Source: Flavobacterium sp. YO12 (GTDB lineage: Bacteria; Bacteroidota; Bacteroidia; Flavobacteriales; Flavobacteriaceae). Taken from it: a DNA stretch of 47,707 nt. The translations under genes and the position numbers were made by a program. The stretch lies in NCBI RefSeq assembly GCF_004119495.1, contig NZ_NRQU01000037.1, positions 1 through 47,707 on the forward strand. The letters are read 5' to 3'. Below the pieces are notes generated by a model. It saw only the letters and a list, made by a program, of their open reading frames with translations. It was not told the origin of the DNA and did no database searches. Positions within the stretch are counted from its first letter, which is position 1; the number at the start of each line of letters is the position of its first letter. Positions 16,246 to 25,215 of this stretch are shown here, in pieces.

Positions 16246-17675
16246 TTAATTTGTAATAATCTCTAAAATTTTAAAATTGCTTTTTGGTGATTCACACAAA
16301 GAACAGCAATAATCTTCGCCTAAATCTGTAAACAAAATTCCTTTTGGAATGCCTTGACTTTCATCTCCATATTCAGGTTTATAAAGTGTTAAACATTCTT
16401 GACATTGGTAAATATCCAATTGTGGTTTTCTTTTTTCTGTAGGTTTTCTGTAGTTTCAGTTGTTGCATTTCCGAGTTCATCAAAATATTTTCGGCTTAAT
16501 TCGATTAGAATAGTTGGCAGCTCAAGTTTGTCGATATCCTGAGAATGAACGATATATTCTCGTGTATTTGGATCAAAATTCTTCGCAAACAAAACATTGT
16601 AAGTATCTCTGATTTTAATGGATTCTAAAGCTGCTGGAAGTTCATTTTTTTCGATAACAATCGAAGTAAAGTAATGTCCGTCCCGATTGTATTCCGAAAT
16701 ACCAAAATTCAGTCCATAAGTACTTATATCAAATTGATCAAGAGTACGAACTAAAAATGTTTTCAAGTTCAATGCCCATTCCATAGCAACAGGCAGATGC
16801 CAATTTAATTCTAATAAAGAATGACGAACATTAATTCCGCGTTTACCTAAGAACTTTTCCCATTCTAGTTTTCGGTCTTTCGGAATTCCTTTTATGATGA
16901 AAGATTTCCAAGGCGTGATACATATTTTTCCAATTTTGCATTCAAAACACAAATCGCACATTTCTTTTAGGAAATCTAAATCGTATAAATTATTTCGCCA
17001 ATAAAGGCCAAGCCAGTATTGATCGATTCCCATTCTGTTCATTCCTTCGTAGTAAGGAAAAGGATAAAACGGAATATTTAAAGGCTTGTCGATTGTTCGA
17101 TTATTAGTGTCTAAAGCTTCGCTTATCAGCGTAAAAAGCATTTCGATATCAAGAGTGGTTTCGTCTGTAATTTTCTCAATTTCGTAATAAGTCTTCGCTA
17201 AATCCCAAGTATAAATTAAGACCGGATAAACTTCCATCTTTTCCCATTTTGGAAGTCTGATATATAAATACCAATAATCTTCATGTTCTGAAGCTATAAA
17301 GTTTAAATGTCCTGTAAATAAAGGAACCAACTGTTGTTTTGGATCTGTAATGTTTACTTTTAGTTTGGGCTGTTCTTTAAATTCTTCTAAAACATACAAA
17401 AATCGATTTCCTGTCAGCCAATTGGTATTTCTAAAAATATCCGTCGAAACATAAGAAGAAACAATATTGTTCCCGCTTTTTTGATCTGGATAAACAAAAT
17501 GATGTTTTCCCAAAGTGGTTTTGTCTAAAGATTTAAAACCTTTTGGAAAAATAATATCCTGTCTCGAACCAAAAGAAATAGAATCCAGACCTTCGTCTAA
17601 AGCAATGTTTACTACTTCTAGTAGTTCTCCCGGCGAAATAACGCCTCCTTTTACTATTAATCTTGTCAATTCCAT
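16246..17675 (-). CDS. Sulfite/nitrite-reductase-like half-domain protein with C-terminal rubredoxin, split by a -1 frameshift
   Basis: The intact frame (428 residues, 17675-16389) has the fold of the NIR/SIR ferredoxin-like half domains: an N-terminal GGVISPGELLEVV segment and a mid-protein ICITPWKSFIIKGI, with cysteines MCDLCFECKIGKIC between them. It does not show the paired siroheme cysteine motif of NirB. Past the A6 tract (T6 at 16431-16436 on the plus strand) the -1 frame continues to 16246 as a clear rubredoxin: YQCQECLTLYKPEYG, GIPKGILFTDL and CSLCE, i.e. two CxxC iron knuckles. Joined, the product is 476 residues. It lies 229 bases downstream of the nitrate reductase fusion on the same strand and is probably an electron-transfer partner. 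The frameshift may be real, an error, or recoding. Confidence 0.75.
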
Positions 17676-17705
17676 TTGTTTATTTGTTTCAGGTTTTTTT
17701 GTCTC

Positions 17706-17899
17706 AGGTTTTAGGTTTCAAGTTTTAGGTTTCAAGTTTAGGTTTAACCGCAATCTTGTCATTTCGAGGAACGAGAAATCATACTCGTATTTCGACAAAG
17801 ATTGTTTTGTACTTTGCGAAGTTTTTTGTGTGATTTCTCGTTCCTCGAAATGACAAACGGTGAGCAACTTGAAACTTGAAACAAAGAAAACTTGAAACA
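17706..17899. repeat. Family E inverted repeat (E2) enclosing a family A copy
   Basis: Left arm 17706-17742 has repeated GTTTCAAGTTT-like words; right arm 17866-17899 has AACTTGAAACTTGAAAC. A complete family A copy (17756-17856) occupies the loop. It lies between the nitrate reductase fusion and the rubredoxin protein gene. E1 at 4348-4401 is the uninterrupted relative. Confidence 0.7.
17756..17856. repeat. Family A repeat, copy A3
   Basis: TTGTCATTTCGAGGAACGAG at the left is matched by its complement at the right end (17835-17856 region), with core CGACAAAGATTG in the centre. 101 bases, no coding potential. Confidence 0.88.
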
Positions 17900-17904
17900 T
17901 TTTT

Positions 17905-20900
17905 TTAAACTTTGCACTTCGCCAATATCTCTTTAACCTCCGTTTTACAGCTTCCACATCCTAATCCTGCACCAGTGTTTTTGCATAAATCGGTAAAATC
18001 GTTCACACCGCTTTTAATGGTTTCTTCGATGTTTCCTGCGCCAACCTGACTGCAGGAACAAACTAGTTTTCCTAAAACAGGTTTTGCGGTTGAACTTCCT
18101 CTTAAAAGCATATTTCGCTTATCTGATAATTCGATTTTGCTTTCAATCATCGTTTTGAATTCGGCAAATTCGTTCTTATCGCCCATTAAAATTGCACCAA
18201 CTAAGAGATCATCTTTTACAATGCATTTTTTGTAATAACGTTTTTTCAAATCAGTAAAAACAATTTCCTCATACGAATCATCGTTTTCTGGAATTGTAAT
18301 ATCTCCAATACTGCACAGATTTATGTCTTCTAATTTTAAAATATTCATTAAAATCGAACCTTTGTAATAACTGCTGATATCGCCTGCTAAAAAGTTTGCC
18401 AAAATATCCGCTTGTTCTTCTGCAGCAGAAGTAATTCCGAATAATTTATTATTGAATTCTGCTATTTCTCCAATTGCAAAAATATCAGGATTTGAAGTTT
18501 GTAAATATTGATTGACTTTTACGCCGCGCCCGCAAGCCAAACCGCTTTCTCTCGCAATTTCGATATTCGGAATTGTTCCAATCGTATAAACAATTGCATT
18601 TGCAGTTATAATTTTACCGCTTTTTAAGGCAATTTCAATTTCGTTTTCATTATCCGTTTCAAAAACGGTGCTGACTTCATTATCAAAATAAATCTGAATA
18701 TCACGAAGCTGTACTTCTTCGGCCAATAATTTACTTGAAATTCGATCCAGCTGACGTTCCATTAAACGCGAAGCTCTCTGAATTATAGTAGTTTTTACTT
18801 TTTTATGTTTTAAAGCAGCAGCCAATTCCAACCCTAATAAACCTCCGCCAATAATAACAACATGTTGTTCTTCCGGCGGAAGATTAGTGCTGTCAAGATG
18901 TTTTTTTAAACGGTCGGCATCTTCTTTTCGTCTTACGGTAAATCGACCTGGAAGATGCAGTTGCGCGTTTTCTGGAATAAAAGGGCGACTTCCCGTTGCT
19001 AAAATCAATGAATCGAAAGTGTGTATTTCGCCCAAACTATCTTTTATAGTTTTTGTATTGGAGTCTATTTTTTCAATAGAAATTCCCGCTTTCATGGTAA
19101 TATTCAGCTTGTTTAATGCTTCGCCGTCTTTAACCTTTAAAAGCTGTTCCCAAGTAAATTCTCCCGTCATATATTCGGGTAATAAAACGCGATTGTAAAA
19201 CGGATTTATTTCATTCGAAAAAACAATAATTTCATCTGTAGTATTAAATTCACGATAATTTTGAATGAATCGGAATGAAGCTGCGCCGGCGCCAACAATG
19301 GCAATTTTCTGAAAGGGTTTTACATATTTTTTAATCGAAACCGTCGTGTATTTAAAATCAGGTTCTTTTGAAATAGGATCTACAACAGTATTCGTTAAAT
19401 TGTTTGTTCTATTCAAATCATTTTCAAGTTGTTTTCCCCAATGCATTGGCAGAAAAAGTACCTTTTCTTTAATAGAATCAGTCACTTTTGCTTTTACGCG
19501 AACTTCTCCATTTTTGCTAGTAACGGTAATAATATCACCGTTTTTAATTTCATTTTTAAAGGCATCAATTGGATTTATCTCTAAAACTGGACTTGGAATA
19601 TGAGTTAATAATCTGGAAACTTTTCCCGTTTTGGTCATCGTGTGCCATTGATCGCGAATTCGTCCAGTAGTTAAAATAAAAGGAAATTCGGCATTGGGCT
19701 GTACTGATGTATTTTCGATTGAAACAGGCAGGTTAAAAATCGCCTTCCCAGAAGGCGTATAGAATTTTTTGTCGGTAAATAATCTAGGTGTTCCCGGATG
19801 TCCGTAATCTGGAACCGGCCATTGAAAAGTGCCTTCGGTTTTTAAGCGATTATAATTTAAAAATGAAATGTCAATATTAGTGCCTTTGGTAAGTGCACAA
19901 TGCTCTTTGTAAATTTCTTCGGCATTATTGAAATCGAAACCATGAAAATTCATTTTTTTAGCAAAACGAATTAAAATTTCAATATCAGGAAGTGCTTCTC
20001 CCGGCGCATTAATTCCTTTTGGCAGATAAGAAATGCGACGTTCAGAATTAGTCATCGTTCCATCTTTCTCTAACCAGCCGGCAGCAGGCAAAAGCAAATC
20101 GGCAAATTTGGCTGTATCAGCATTATGCGAAATATCCTGAACTACTACAAACTTGGCGTTTTGAAGTGCTTTTTCGATTCGACGTGAATCTGGCAAACTA
20201 ACTAAAGGATTTGTACAAATAATCCAAACAGCCTTCATTTTTCCTGATTCTAAAGCTTCAAACATTTCTGTTGCCGTTAAACCTGGTTTATCTGAAATCT
20301 CGTCAACACCCCAAAAGTCAGCCACTTCTTTGCGATGTGTAGGATTTGCAATGTCTTTATGCGCTGCCAAAAGTGTCGCCATTCCGCCCACTTCACGTCC
20401 GCCCATAGCATTCGGCTGACCCGTTAATGAAAATGGTCCAGAACCTGGCTTTCCGACTTGTCCTGTTAAAAGAGATAAATTCAGCAAAGCCGTATTTTTA
20501 TCAACTCCAACGGCGCTTTGGTTTAATCCCATTGCCCAAAGTGAAATAAATCCTTTTGCCTTTCCGATAATATCTGCAGCAAGTTTAATATCGTTTACTG
20601 ATATTCCGCATAGTTTTGATGCTTTTTCAAGCGACGTACTTAGTACTAAATCTTTATATTGTTTGAAATTTTCAGCATTGTTTTTGACAAAATCATGGTC
20701 AACATGACCTTTTTCAATTATGCGTCTTGCAATAGCATGATACAAAATAATGTCAGATCCCGGAAGAATTTGTAAATGCAAATCGGCGAAAGCGGCTGTA
20801 TCAGTGCGCCTAGGATCAATTACTATTATCTTCGTTTTTGGGTTTTTCTCTTTATGTTTTTCAAGTCGTCTAAATAGAATAGGGTGACACCAAGCAGGAT

Positions 20901-21423
20901 TTGCGCCTGTGATTAAAAAAGTATCTGCCAATTCGATATCATCATACGCAATTGGTACAGAATCTTCTCCAAAAGTCTTTTTATAACCCACAACGGCAGA
21001 ACTCATGCAGAGTCTCGAATTGGTATCGATATTATTGGTTTTCAAGAAACCTTTTACAAGTTTATTTACCAAATAATATTCCTCGGTTAAGCATTGTCCC
21101 GAAATATAAAATCCAACACTGTCTGGACCATGTTTTTTTATAATAGAAGAAAAAACTGCCGCAGCTCGGTCTAGAGCAGTATCCCAGCTTACGCGCTCCA
21201 GCGGATAGGATTTGCTGCCTCGCATTTCAGGATATAAAATTCGGTCAGAAGTATCGTTGACTACATAATGCAGATTCATTCCTTTAGAACATAACATTCC
21301 TTTATTTACCGGATGATCTTTGTCTCCTTCAACCATAACGCCGTTTTTAGCATCGTTGGTTACGATTATGCCGCAGCCAACGCCGCAATAAGAACAGGTA
21401 GTTTTGATTTTGGTATTTTGCAT
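17905..21423 (-). CDS. nasA: Assimilatory nitrate reductase fused to NAD(P)H:FAD reductase and BFD [2Fe-2S] domain
   Basis: 1172 residues on one chain. Residues 1-690 are a NasA-type Mo-bisPGD reductase: [4Fe-4S] cysteines C10, C13, C17, C45 and Mo ligand C139 in NSRLCMSS. From about 704 (KIAIVGAGAASF) to 1100 is an FAD/NAD(P)H disulfide-oxidoreductase-like module as in NirB/NasC, with IIGGGLLGLELAAAL for NAD(P)H. About 1120-1168 is a BFD [2Fe-2S] domain (CSCSQ then CGSCK). The fusion replaces the separate NasC and NasA chains of Klebsiella and would reduce nitrate to nitrite using NAD(P)H in the cytosol. No signal peptide. The promoter and regulator gene lie divergently upstream. Confidence 0.92.
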   Translation of the reverse strand: MQNTKIKTTCSYCGVGCGIIVTNDAKNGVMVEGDKDHPVNKGMLCSKGMNLHYVVNDTSDRILYPEMRGSKSYPLERVSWDTALDRAAAVFSSIIKKHGPDSVGFYISGQCLTEEYYLVNKLVKGFLKTNNIDTNSRLCMSSAVVGYKKTFGEDSVPIAYDDIELADTFLITGANPAWCHPILFRRLEKHKEKNPKTKIIVIDPRRTDTAAFADLHLQILPGSDIILYHAIARRIIEKGHVDHDFVKNNAENFKQYKDLVLSTSLEKASKLCGISVNDIKLAADIIGKAKGFISLWAMGLNQSAVGVDKNTALLNLSLLTGQVGKPGSGPFSLTGQPNAMGGREVGGMATLLAAHKDIANPTHRKEVADFWGVDEISDKPGLTATEMFEALESGKMKAVWIICTNPLVSLPDSRRIEKALQNAKFVVVQDISHNADTAKFADLLLPAAGWLEKDGTMTNSERRISYLPKGINAPGEALPDIEILIRFAKKMNFHGFDFNNAEEIYKEHCALTKGTNIDISFLNYNRLKTEGTFQWPVPDYGHPGTPRLFTDKKFYTPSGKAIFNLPVSIENTSVQPNAEFPFILTTGRIRDQWHTMTKTGKVSRLLTHIPSPVLEINPIDAFKNEIKNGDIITVTSKNGEVRVKAKVTDSIKEKVLFLPMHWGKQLENDLNRTNNLTNTVVDPISKEPDFKYTTVSIKKYVKPFQKIAIVGAGAASFRFIQNYREFNTTDEIIVFSNEINPFYNRVLLPEYMTGEFTWEQLLKVKDGEALNKLNITMKAGISIEKIDSNTKTIKDSLGEIHTFDSLILATGSRPFIPENAQLHLPGRFTVRRKEDADRLKKHLDSTNLPPEEQHVVIIGGGLLGLELAAALKHKKVKTTIIQRASRLMERQLDRISSKLLAEEVQLRDIQIYFDNEVSTVFETDNENEIEIALKSGKIITANAIVYTIGTIPNIEIARESGLACGRGVKVNQYLQTSNPDIFAIGEIAEFNNKLFGITSAAEEQADILANFLAGDISSYYKGSILMNILKLEDINLCSIGDITIPENDDSYEEIVFTDLKKRYYKKCIVKDDLLVGAILMGDKNEFAEFKTMIESKIELSDKRNMLLRGSSTAKPVLGKLVCSCSQVGAGNIEETIKSGVNDFTDLCKNTGAGLGCGSCKTEVKEILAKCKV

Positions 21424-21476
21424 TACAGTTCTTTTTTTAGATACTATTTCTTGAATCTGCAGCGATTTAGATAAAT

Positions 21477-21542
21477 CACTTATACAAAAATAAGTATTTT
21501 TACGTATAAATACTTATTTTTCGAATTTATTTTTTATTTTTG
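21477..21542. promoter_or_regulatory. Divergent control region between the nitrate reductase fusion and the FNR-like gene
   Basis: ATAAGTA (21490-21496) and TACTTAT (21511-21517) are arms of a 36-base imperfect palindrome (21486-21521) with TACGTA at its centre; CACTTAT is at 21477-21483. For the leftward gene a -7 box TATTTTTG reads from 21492 to 21485, overlapping the palindrome. For the rightward regulator a -7 box TATTTTTG lies at 21535-21542, putting the palindrome near -33. One operator could therefore control both genes. Boxes were matched by eye. Confidence 0.6.
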
Positions 21543-21598
21543 ATGCAATAAAATGAGCAGCAACAAATTAGTTTTTAATCCGATAAAAATTAGGACTC

Positions 21599-22303
21599 AT
21601 GAAAGAGGAGCAAACCCTTTGTTATTCTTGTGCCAATGAAAATTGTTTTATCAAGAAACACCTGCATTTAGAGCAAATGAATACCTATGTTTCTAAGAAA
21701 CAGAATATAGTCTGCAAAAAATCGGATCAGTTTATTGTGGAAGGTTCTTCTTTGCAAGGGTTATATTTTATTTGCAAAGGAAAAGCGAAAACGGTAAAAA
21801 CGGGAATTAACGGACGTGAGCAAATTGTACGCTTAACGAAAAGTGGTGATATTATTGGTTTTCGAGGATTTGGGACAGGGAAAAAGTATTTAATTGGTGC
21901 TTATGCCTTGGAAGATACCGTTTTGTGCAATTTTAGTAATGAAACGATGCTGGAAATTTTACAGCATATTCCAGAACTTACTTATGCTTTAATGCTTTTT
22001 TATGCTGATGAATTGAATAAAAGTGAAAATAACATTCGCAAAATTGCGCATATGAATGTTCGTGAACGTGTAGTTGATTTATTGCTTTATATTCATCGTA
22101 AATTTGGACAAATCAATGATTTAATTGATATTGATCTTTCTCGAAAAGAAATCGCGGATTTTGCAGGAACAACCGAAGAGCAAGCAATTCGAGTTATTTC
22201 AAGTCTTAAAAAAGAAGCTCTAATAAAAACGGTTGGAAAACGTATTGGGATTTTGGAAGTTTCAAAATTACGCTCTGAAATTATGGAACATAAATATTTT
22301 TGA
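21599..22303 (+). CDS. Crp/Fnr-family regulator with a complete set of FNR-type cysteines
   Basis: 234 residues: cyclic-nucleotide-like sensor domain (about 25-140), dimer helix, winged helix-turn-helix (LSRKEIADFAGTTEEQAIRV, about 180-200). Cysteines C8, C11, C16 (Cx2Cx4C) precede the barrel, and C110 in TVLCNFSNETM aligns with FNR C122, so an oxygen- or NO-labile [4Fe-4S] cluster is plausible. In the recognition helix FNR's E-x-x-S-R becomes E-Q-A-I-R, so the half-site may differ from TTGAT. Divergence from the nitrate reductase gene suggests it is the local nitrate/anoxia regulator. Confidence 0.85.
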   Translation: MKEEQTLCYSCANENCFIKKHLHLEQMNTYVSKKQNIVCKKSDQFIVEGSSLQGLYFICKGKAKTVKTGINGREQIVRLTKSGDIIGFRGFGTGKKYLIGAYALEDTVLCNFSNETMLEILQHIPELTYALMLFYADELNKSENNIRKIAHMNVRERVVDLLLYIHRKFGQINDLIDIDLSRKEIADFAGTTEEQAIRVISSLKKEALIKTVGKRIGILEVSKLRSEIMEHKYF

Positions 22304-22311
22304 AACTTTCT

Positions 22312-22446
22312 AACACATAGAAACATAGGATTTTTAAATCTGTAGAAAAGAGAGTTTTAAAAATCTAAATTTTTACGCATAGCTATGTTCTTTTTGTCAA
22401 ATGGAATACCTTTTTTAAGAACGATTAAACTATGTTTCTATGTGTT
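22312..22446. repeat. Family B inverted repeat, copy B1
   Basis: AACACATAGAAACATAG (22312-22328) at the left and CTATGTTTCTATGTGTT at the right are exact complements; CATAGCTATG sits in the middle. It lies between the convergent regulator and methyltransferase genes and may serve as a two-way transcript end. Related copies at 31370 and 39787. Confidence 0.85.
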
Positions 22447-22467
22447 AAAATGATTACGTACAAATAC

Positions 22468-23088
22468 TTATTTTTTTCTGCCAATAAATCGAATTACAGA
22501 ACCCGTTCCGTTATGGAATAAACCTTCGTTTAATTCGATTTCTTTTTCTTCTAATTCGATGATTTCATAGTTTGAGAAATCACTTTTTATTTCTTCTATA
22601 GAAAATAGAGATTCAATATCTTTTGGTCCGCCAACTTTATCATTTATTGCAAGATATTCTAAATGTTTTTTGCTGAAAGCTTCAAAAATAATAACACCGC
22701 CTCTGCGTAATAATTTATCAAGCTGTTTGTGAATTTCGGACTTAATTTCTGCAGGGAAATGAGCATAAATCAAGGCAATTACATCAAATTGTTCTTCTTT
22801 GAAATTCAGCGTTTCTAATTCGCCAACTTGATAATCAATTGAAACATTGTTGGCTTCAGCAAGTTTTAAAGCTTTATTTTTTCCTTCTTCACTAATATCA
22901 AAAGCGGAAACGTTCCAACCCAATTTTGCAGCAAAAATGGCATTTCGTCCTTCGCCTTCGGCAGGAAAAAGAATAGCGCTGGGTTTTAATTTTTGAATTT
23001 GTTCTTTTAAGTAATTGTTGGGTTCTTCGCCATATGCAAATTCTTCGTTGCTGTAGCGGTCATCCCATCTTTGGGTCCAGTTGTTCAT
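22468..23088 (-). CDS. Class I SAM-dependent methyltransferase (TehB-like)
   Basis: 206 residues. N-terminal [17 protein letters not shown] is typical of the TehB/thiopurine-type group. Motif I is altered to [18 protein letters not shown] (about 38-55). Motif II region [10 protein letters not shown] and acidic ELETLNF follow, then [11 protein letters not shown]. Substrate unknown; relatives act on small molecules such as tellurite, thiols or chelated metals. 15 bases after the gene upstream on the same strand, so the two may be co-transcribed. Confidence 0.8.
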   Translation of the reverse strand: MNNWTQRWDDRYSNEEFAYGEEPNNYLKEQIQKLKPSAILFPAEGEGRNAIFAAKLGWNVSAFDISEEGKNKALKLAEANNVSIDYQVGELETLNFKEEQFDVIALIYAHFPAEIKSEIHKQLDKLLRRGGVIIFEAFSKKHLEYLAINDKVGGPKDIESLFSIEEIKSDFSNYEIIELEEKEIELNEGLFHNGTGSVIRFIGRKK

Positions 23089-23103
23089 TATTTATAAATT
23101 TGA

Positions 23104-23703
23104 TTATTTTATTTTTAAAGAAATCTTGATTTTTTTTGTCTCTTCATCCCAAAGGTCTGAATATTTTACTTTATTATTTTCTAAGTCAGTTTTAAGTTTT
23201 AAGCAGGAAGTTAACTGATTATTGTATTTCTCTGGACTTTTTGATTTCGGATAAAACTTAAAATCATTGTTTTTGCAATATTCCACAGCTTTTTCTAAGA
23301 TAGAAATATAATTATTAATATCAGTTTTCAAATACATATTTATTGGTTCACCAATAGCATATTTTAGTGAGCCTAATAATGCGCCATCGTTGCTCTCTTG
23401 ATAATCTGGATTTGAAGAATTGTAATATTTAAAACGCATTAAACCAGTGTAATATAAAAATGATGCTTCATTGAATTTTGATTTATTTAAATAATTTGCT
23501 GCAGTTTCAAAGTATTTTGAAGGATGTTGTTGATCTAATTCCTTTGCTTTATTAAAAATTTCTTTATTTAAATCTAAAATATGCCCGCTTTTTTTTAAAG
23601 CATCAGAAGTAGTATAAATGTTTTTGTACAATTTTAATTCTTCTTGAGAATAGATAATGCTATTTATAAAAAGCAGAACAAATAAGATTTTGGCTTTATA
23701 CAT
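23104..23703 (-). CDS. Secreted protein of unknown function with helical repeats
   Basis: 199 residues with a signal peptide (MYKAKILFVLLFINSIIYS, cleavage before QEELK). The remainder is helical and polar with Tyr/Asn/Lys-rich, TPR-like segments (YFETAANYLNKSKFNEASFL; NNYISILEKAVEYCK). I do not recognise a named family. It is upstream of the methyltransferase and downstream of a porin terminator. Confidence 0.6.
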   Translation of the reverse strand: MYKAKILFVLLFINSIIYSQEELKLYKNIYTTSDALKKSGHILDLNKEIFNKAKELDQQHPSKYFETAANYLNKSKFNEASFLYYTGLMRFKYYNSSNPDYQESNDGALLGSLKYAIGEPINMYLKTDINNYISILEKAVEYCKNNDFKFYPKSKSPEKYNNQLTSCLKLKTDLENNKVKYSDLWDEETKKIKISLKIK

Positions 23704-23792
23704 AATTTTATAGTTTATAAAGTTTGGAGAAAATATTTGTAAATAAAAACTTTCAATTCAAATGTAGTGAAAAAAATAGGGCTTAATAAAAA

Positions 23793-23829
23793 AAACTAAC
23801 CCTTTCTCAAAATCGAAAAAGGGTAGTTT
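23793..23829 (-). terminator. Terminator downstream of the porin gene
   Basis: Hairpin AACTAACCCTTT (23794-23805) with AAAGGGTAGTT (23818-23828) and a purine/pyrimidine loop. An A-run at 23788-23794 on the plus strand gives the minus-strand U-tail. It ends 28 bases past the porin stop. Confidence 0.8.
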
Positions 23830-23856
23830 GTAAAATTTAGATTTACTAAAAATCTC

Positions 23857-25116
23857 TTATTTCTTCCAAGTAAAAATCCTTGGATTTACGGAAATCATTA
23901 ACCAAGCCCAATTATTAGTATGACCGGCATCTCCGTTTTTCAAGAACTCTAAAGTTTTTGAACCAAACATTTGAGAATAACCTCCAGTTAGCGTAATATC
24001 TTTTTTGAAATTGTAGCCTGCAGTAAAATCGACCTCAGTTCCTAAGTAAGAATCAAGTTTTTCATTTGTTGGAGTCACAACATCTGCGGCAGATAAAAAT
24101 ACGTGCGGCATTAACGCAAACTGCCATTTTTTGACATTATAACTTAGTTTTAAGTAGGCATCTTGCAAACCAACGCTGTTTTGATGATTTCCAACATAAA
24201 AATAATCCATATAACCATTAAAAGCATGATTGGTTCCAAATATTGGATTGAATGATTTAATTACTGTACTGCCGTCATTAGTATCTTTTCCCGATAAAAA
24301 TTCATAACCTAAACCAGCTTTAAAGGCATCAGAAACGTTGTACCCTAAATAACCAGCGGCATTCCATGCACTTACCTGTTTGTCTGTGCTTTTACCAGTT
24401 TGTCCATATAACCAGAAATTAGTATCTAATTTACCTGTTTTATAGGTTAAATAGGTTCCAAAAGTCTGTTTGTAATCTACCAATAATTTTGCGTCGGCAT
24501 TAGCATATTCATATCCAGTATTTAGGGCTAATAAGCTCATTCCTAAATTACTGAAGGATGTGTGGTACCAAGCATATTGCATAGCTTTGTAGTTGGCGAC
24601 AGTGTATGGAGTTTGCACTATATTTTCGGCATTTGAGTTGAAAGCAAATCCCATATCAAGCTGCTGGTTTTTTGGACGAAAAGTAACCAGTACTGCATCA
24701 TGACTTTGTCCTTGTTGTAACCAATCGATTTCACCCATTATACGCTGATTGTCATAAGAGAGTACTTGGCGCCCAACTCTTGCGCTCCATTTTTCGGTGA
24801 AATTGTATTGTGCCCAAGCTTCAAAAACGGCAACTCCATTTTTATCTGCGGTGGTTGTGGTTGGTACATCACCCCAGGTTCTAATGTTTTGAAAAGTTAA
24901 TTTAACAATCAAATCATCTTGCTTAAAATTTAAATTTAAACGAGAACGCTGTGAGATTTGTGAAGTTCCTTCTTGACCTTCGGGAAGCAAAGTTTTGTAT
25001 CCGTTTCGATATTCAAAACGTGGTCTTAATTGTAAGTTGGCATCAAATTCTTGTGCTTGCATGGCAGCACCAAATCCTAGAAAAAGTAAGGATAGAATTA
25101 TTCTAGTTTTTTTCAT
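23857..25116 (-). CDS. Outer-membrane beta-barrel porin of the alginate-export type
   Basis: 419 residues: signal peptide (MKKTRIILSLLFLGFGAAMQA, cleavage before QEF), then alternating amphipathic strands ending in a short aromatic-terminated strand (SVNPRIFTWKK). The segment ANLQLRPRFEYRNGY...QISQRSRLNLNF is typical of the alginate_exp barrel family. The family name does not prove alginate as substrate. It lies 99 bases downstream of narK3 on the same strand, so it may be the outer-membrane entry route for nitrate/nitrite; that link is inferred only from position. Confidence 0.8.
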   Translation of the reverse strand: MKKTRIILSLLFLGFGAAMQAQEFDANLQLRPRFEYRNGYKTLLPEGQEGTSQISQRSRLNLNFKQDDLIVKLTFQNIRTWGDVPTTTTADKNGVAVFEAWAQYNFTEKWSARVGRQVLSYDNQRIMGEIDWLQQGQSHDAVLVTFRPKNQQLDMGFAFNSNAENIVQTPYTVANYKAMQYAWYHTSFSNLGMSLLALNTGYEYANADAKLLVDYKQTFGTYLTYKTGKLDTNFWLYGQTGKSTDKQVSAWNAAGYLGYNVSDAFKAGLGYEFLSGKDTNDGSTVIKSFNPIFGTNHAFNGYMDYFYVGNHQNSVGLQDAYLKLSYNVKKWQFALMPHVFLSAADVVTPTNEKLDSYLGTEVDFTAGYNFKKDITLTGGYSQMFGSKTLEFLKNGDAGHTNNWAWLMISVNPRIFTWKK

Positions 25117-25215
25117 ATCTATGATGGTTTAATAAAAGACAAATTTATCTTATAATGATTTTACTTTTAGTGATATTAATCATATTTGATAATTATTTTT
25201 AAACTTTTAATATGC

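Noticed and set aside
16246..16430. Rubredoxin as an independent gene starting at TTG
   Set aside because: There is no ATG/GTG or separate promoter, and the frame joins smoothly to the upstream protein at the A-tract, so a split single gene is the better reading.
22455..22471. TACGTA and TACTTAT words near the 3' end of the methyltransferase gene
   Set aside because: They overlap the stop codon of a minus-strand gene and lie downstream of both convergent genes, with no promoter to serve; probably chance in AT-rich DNA.
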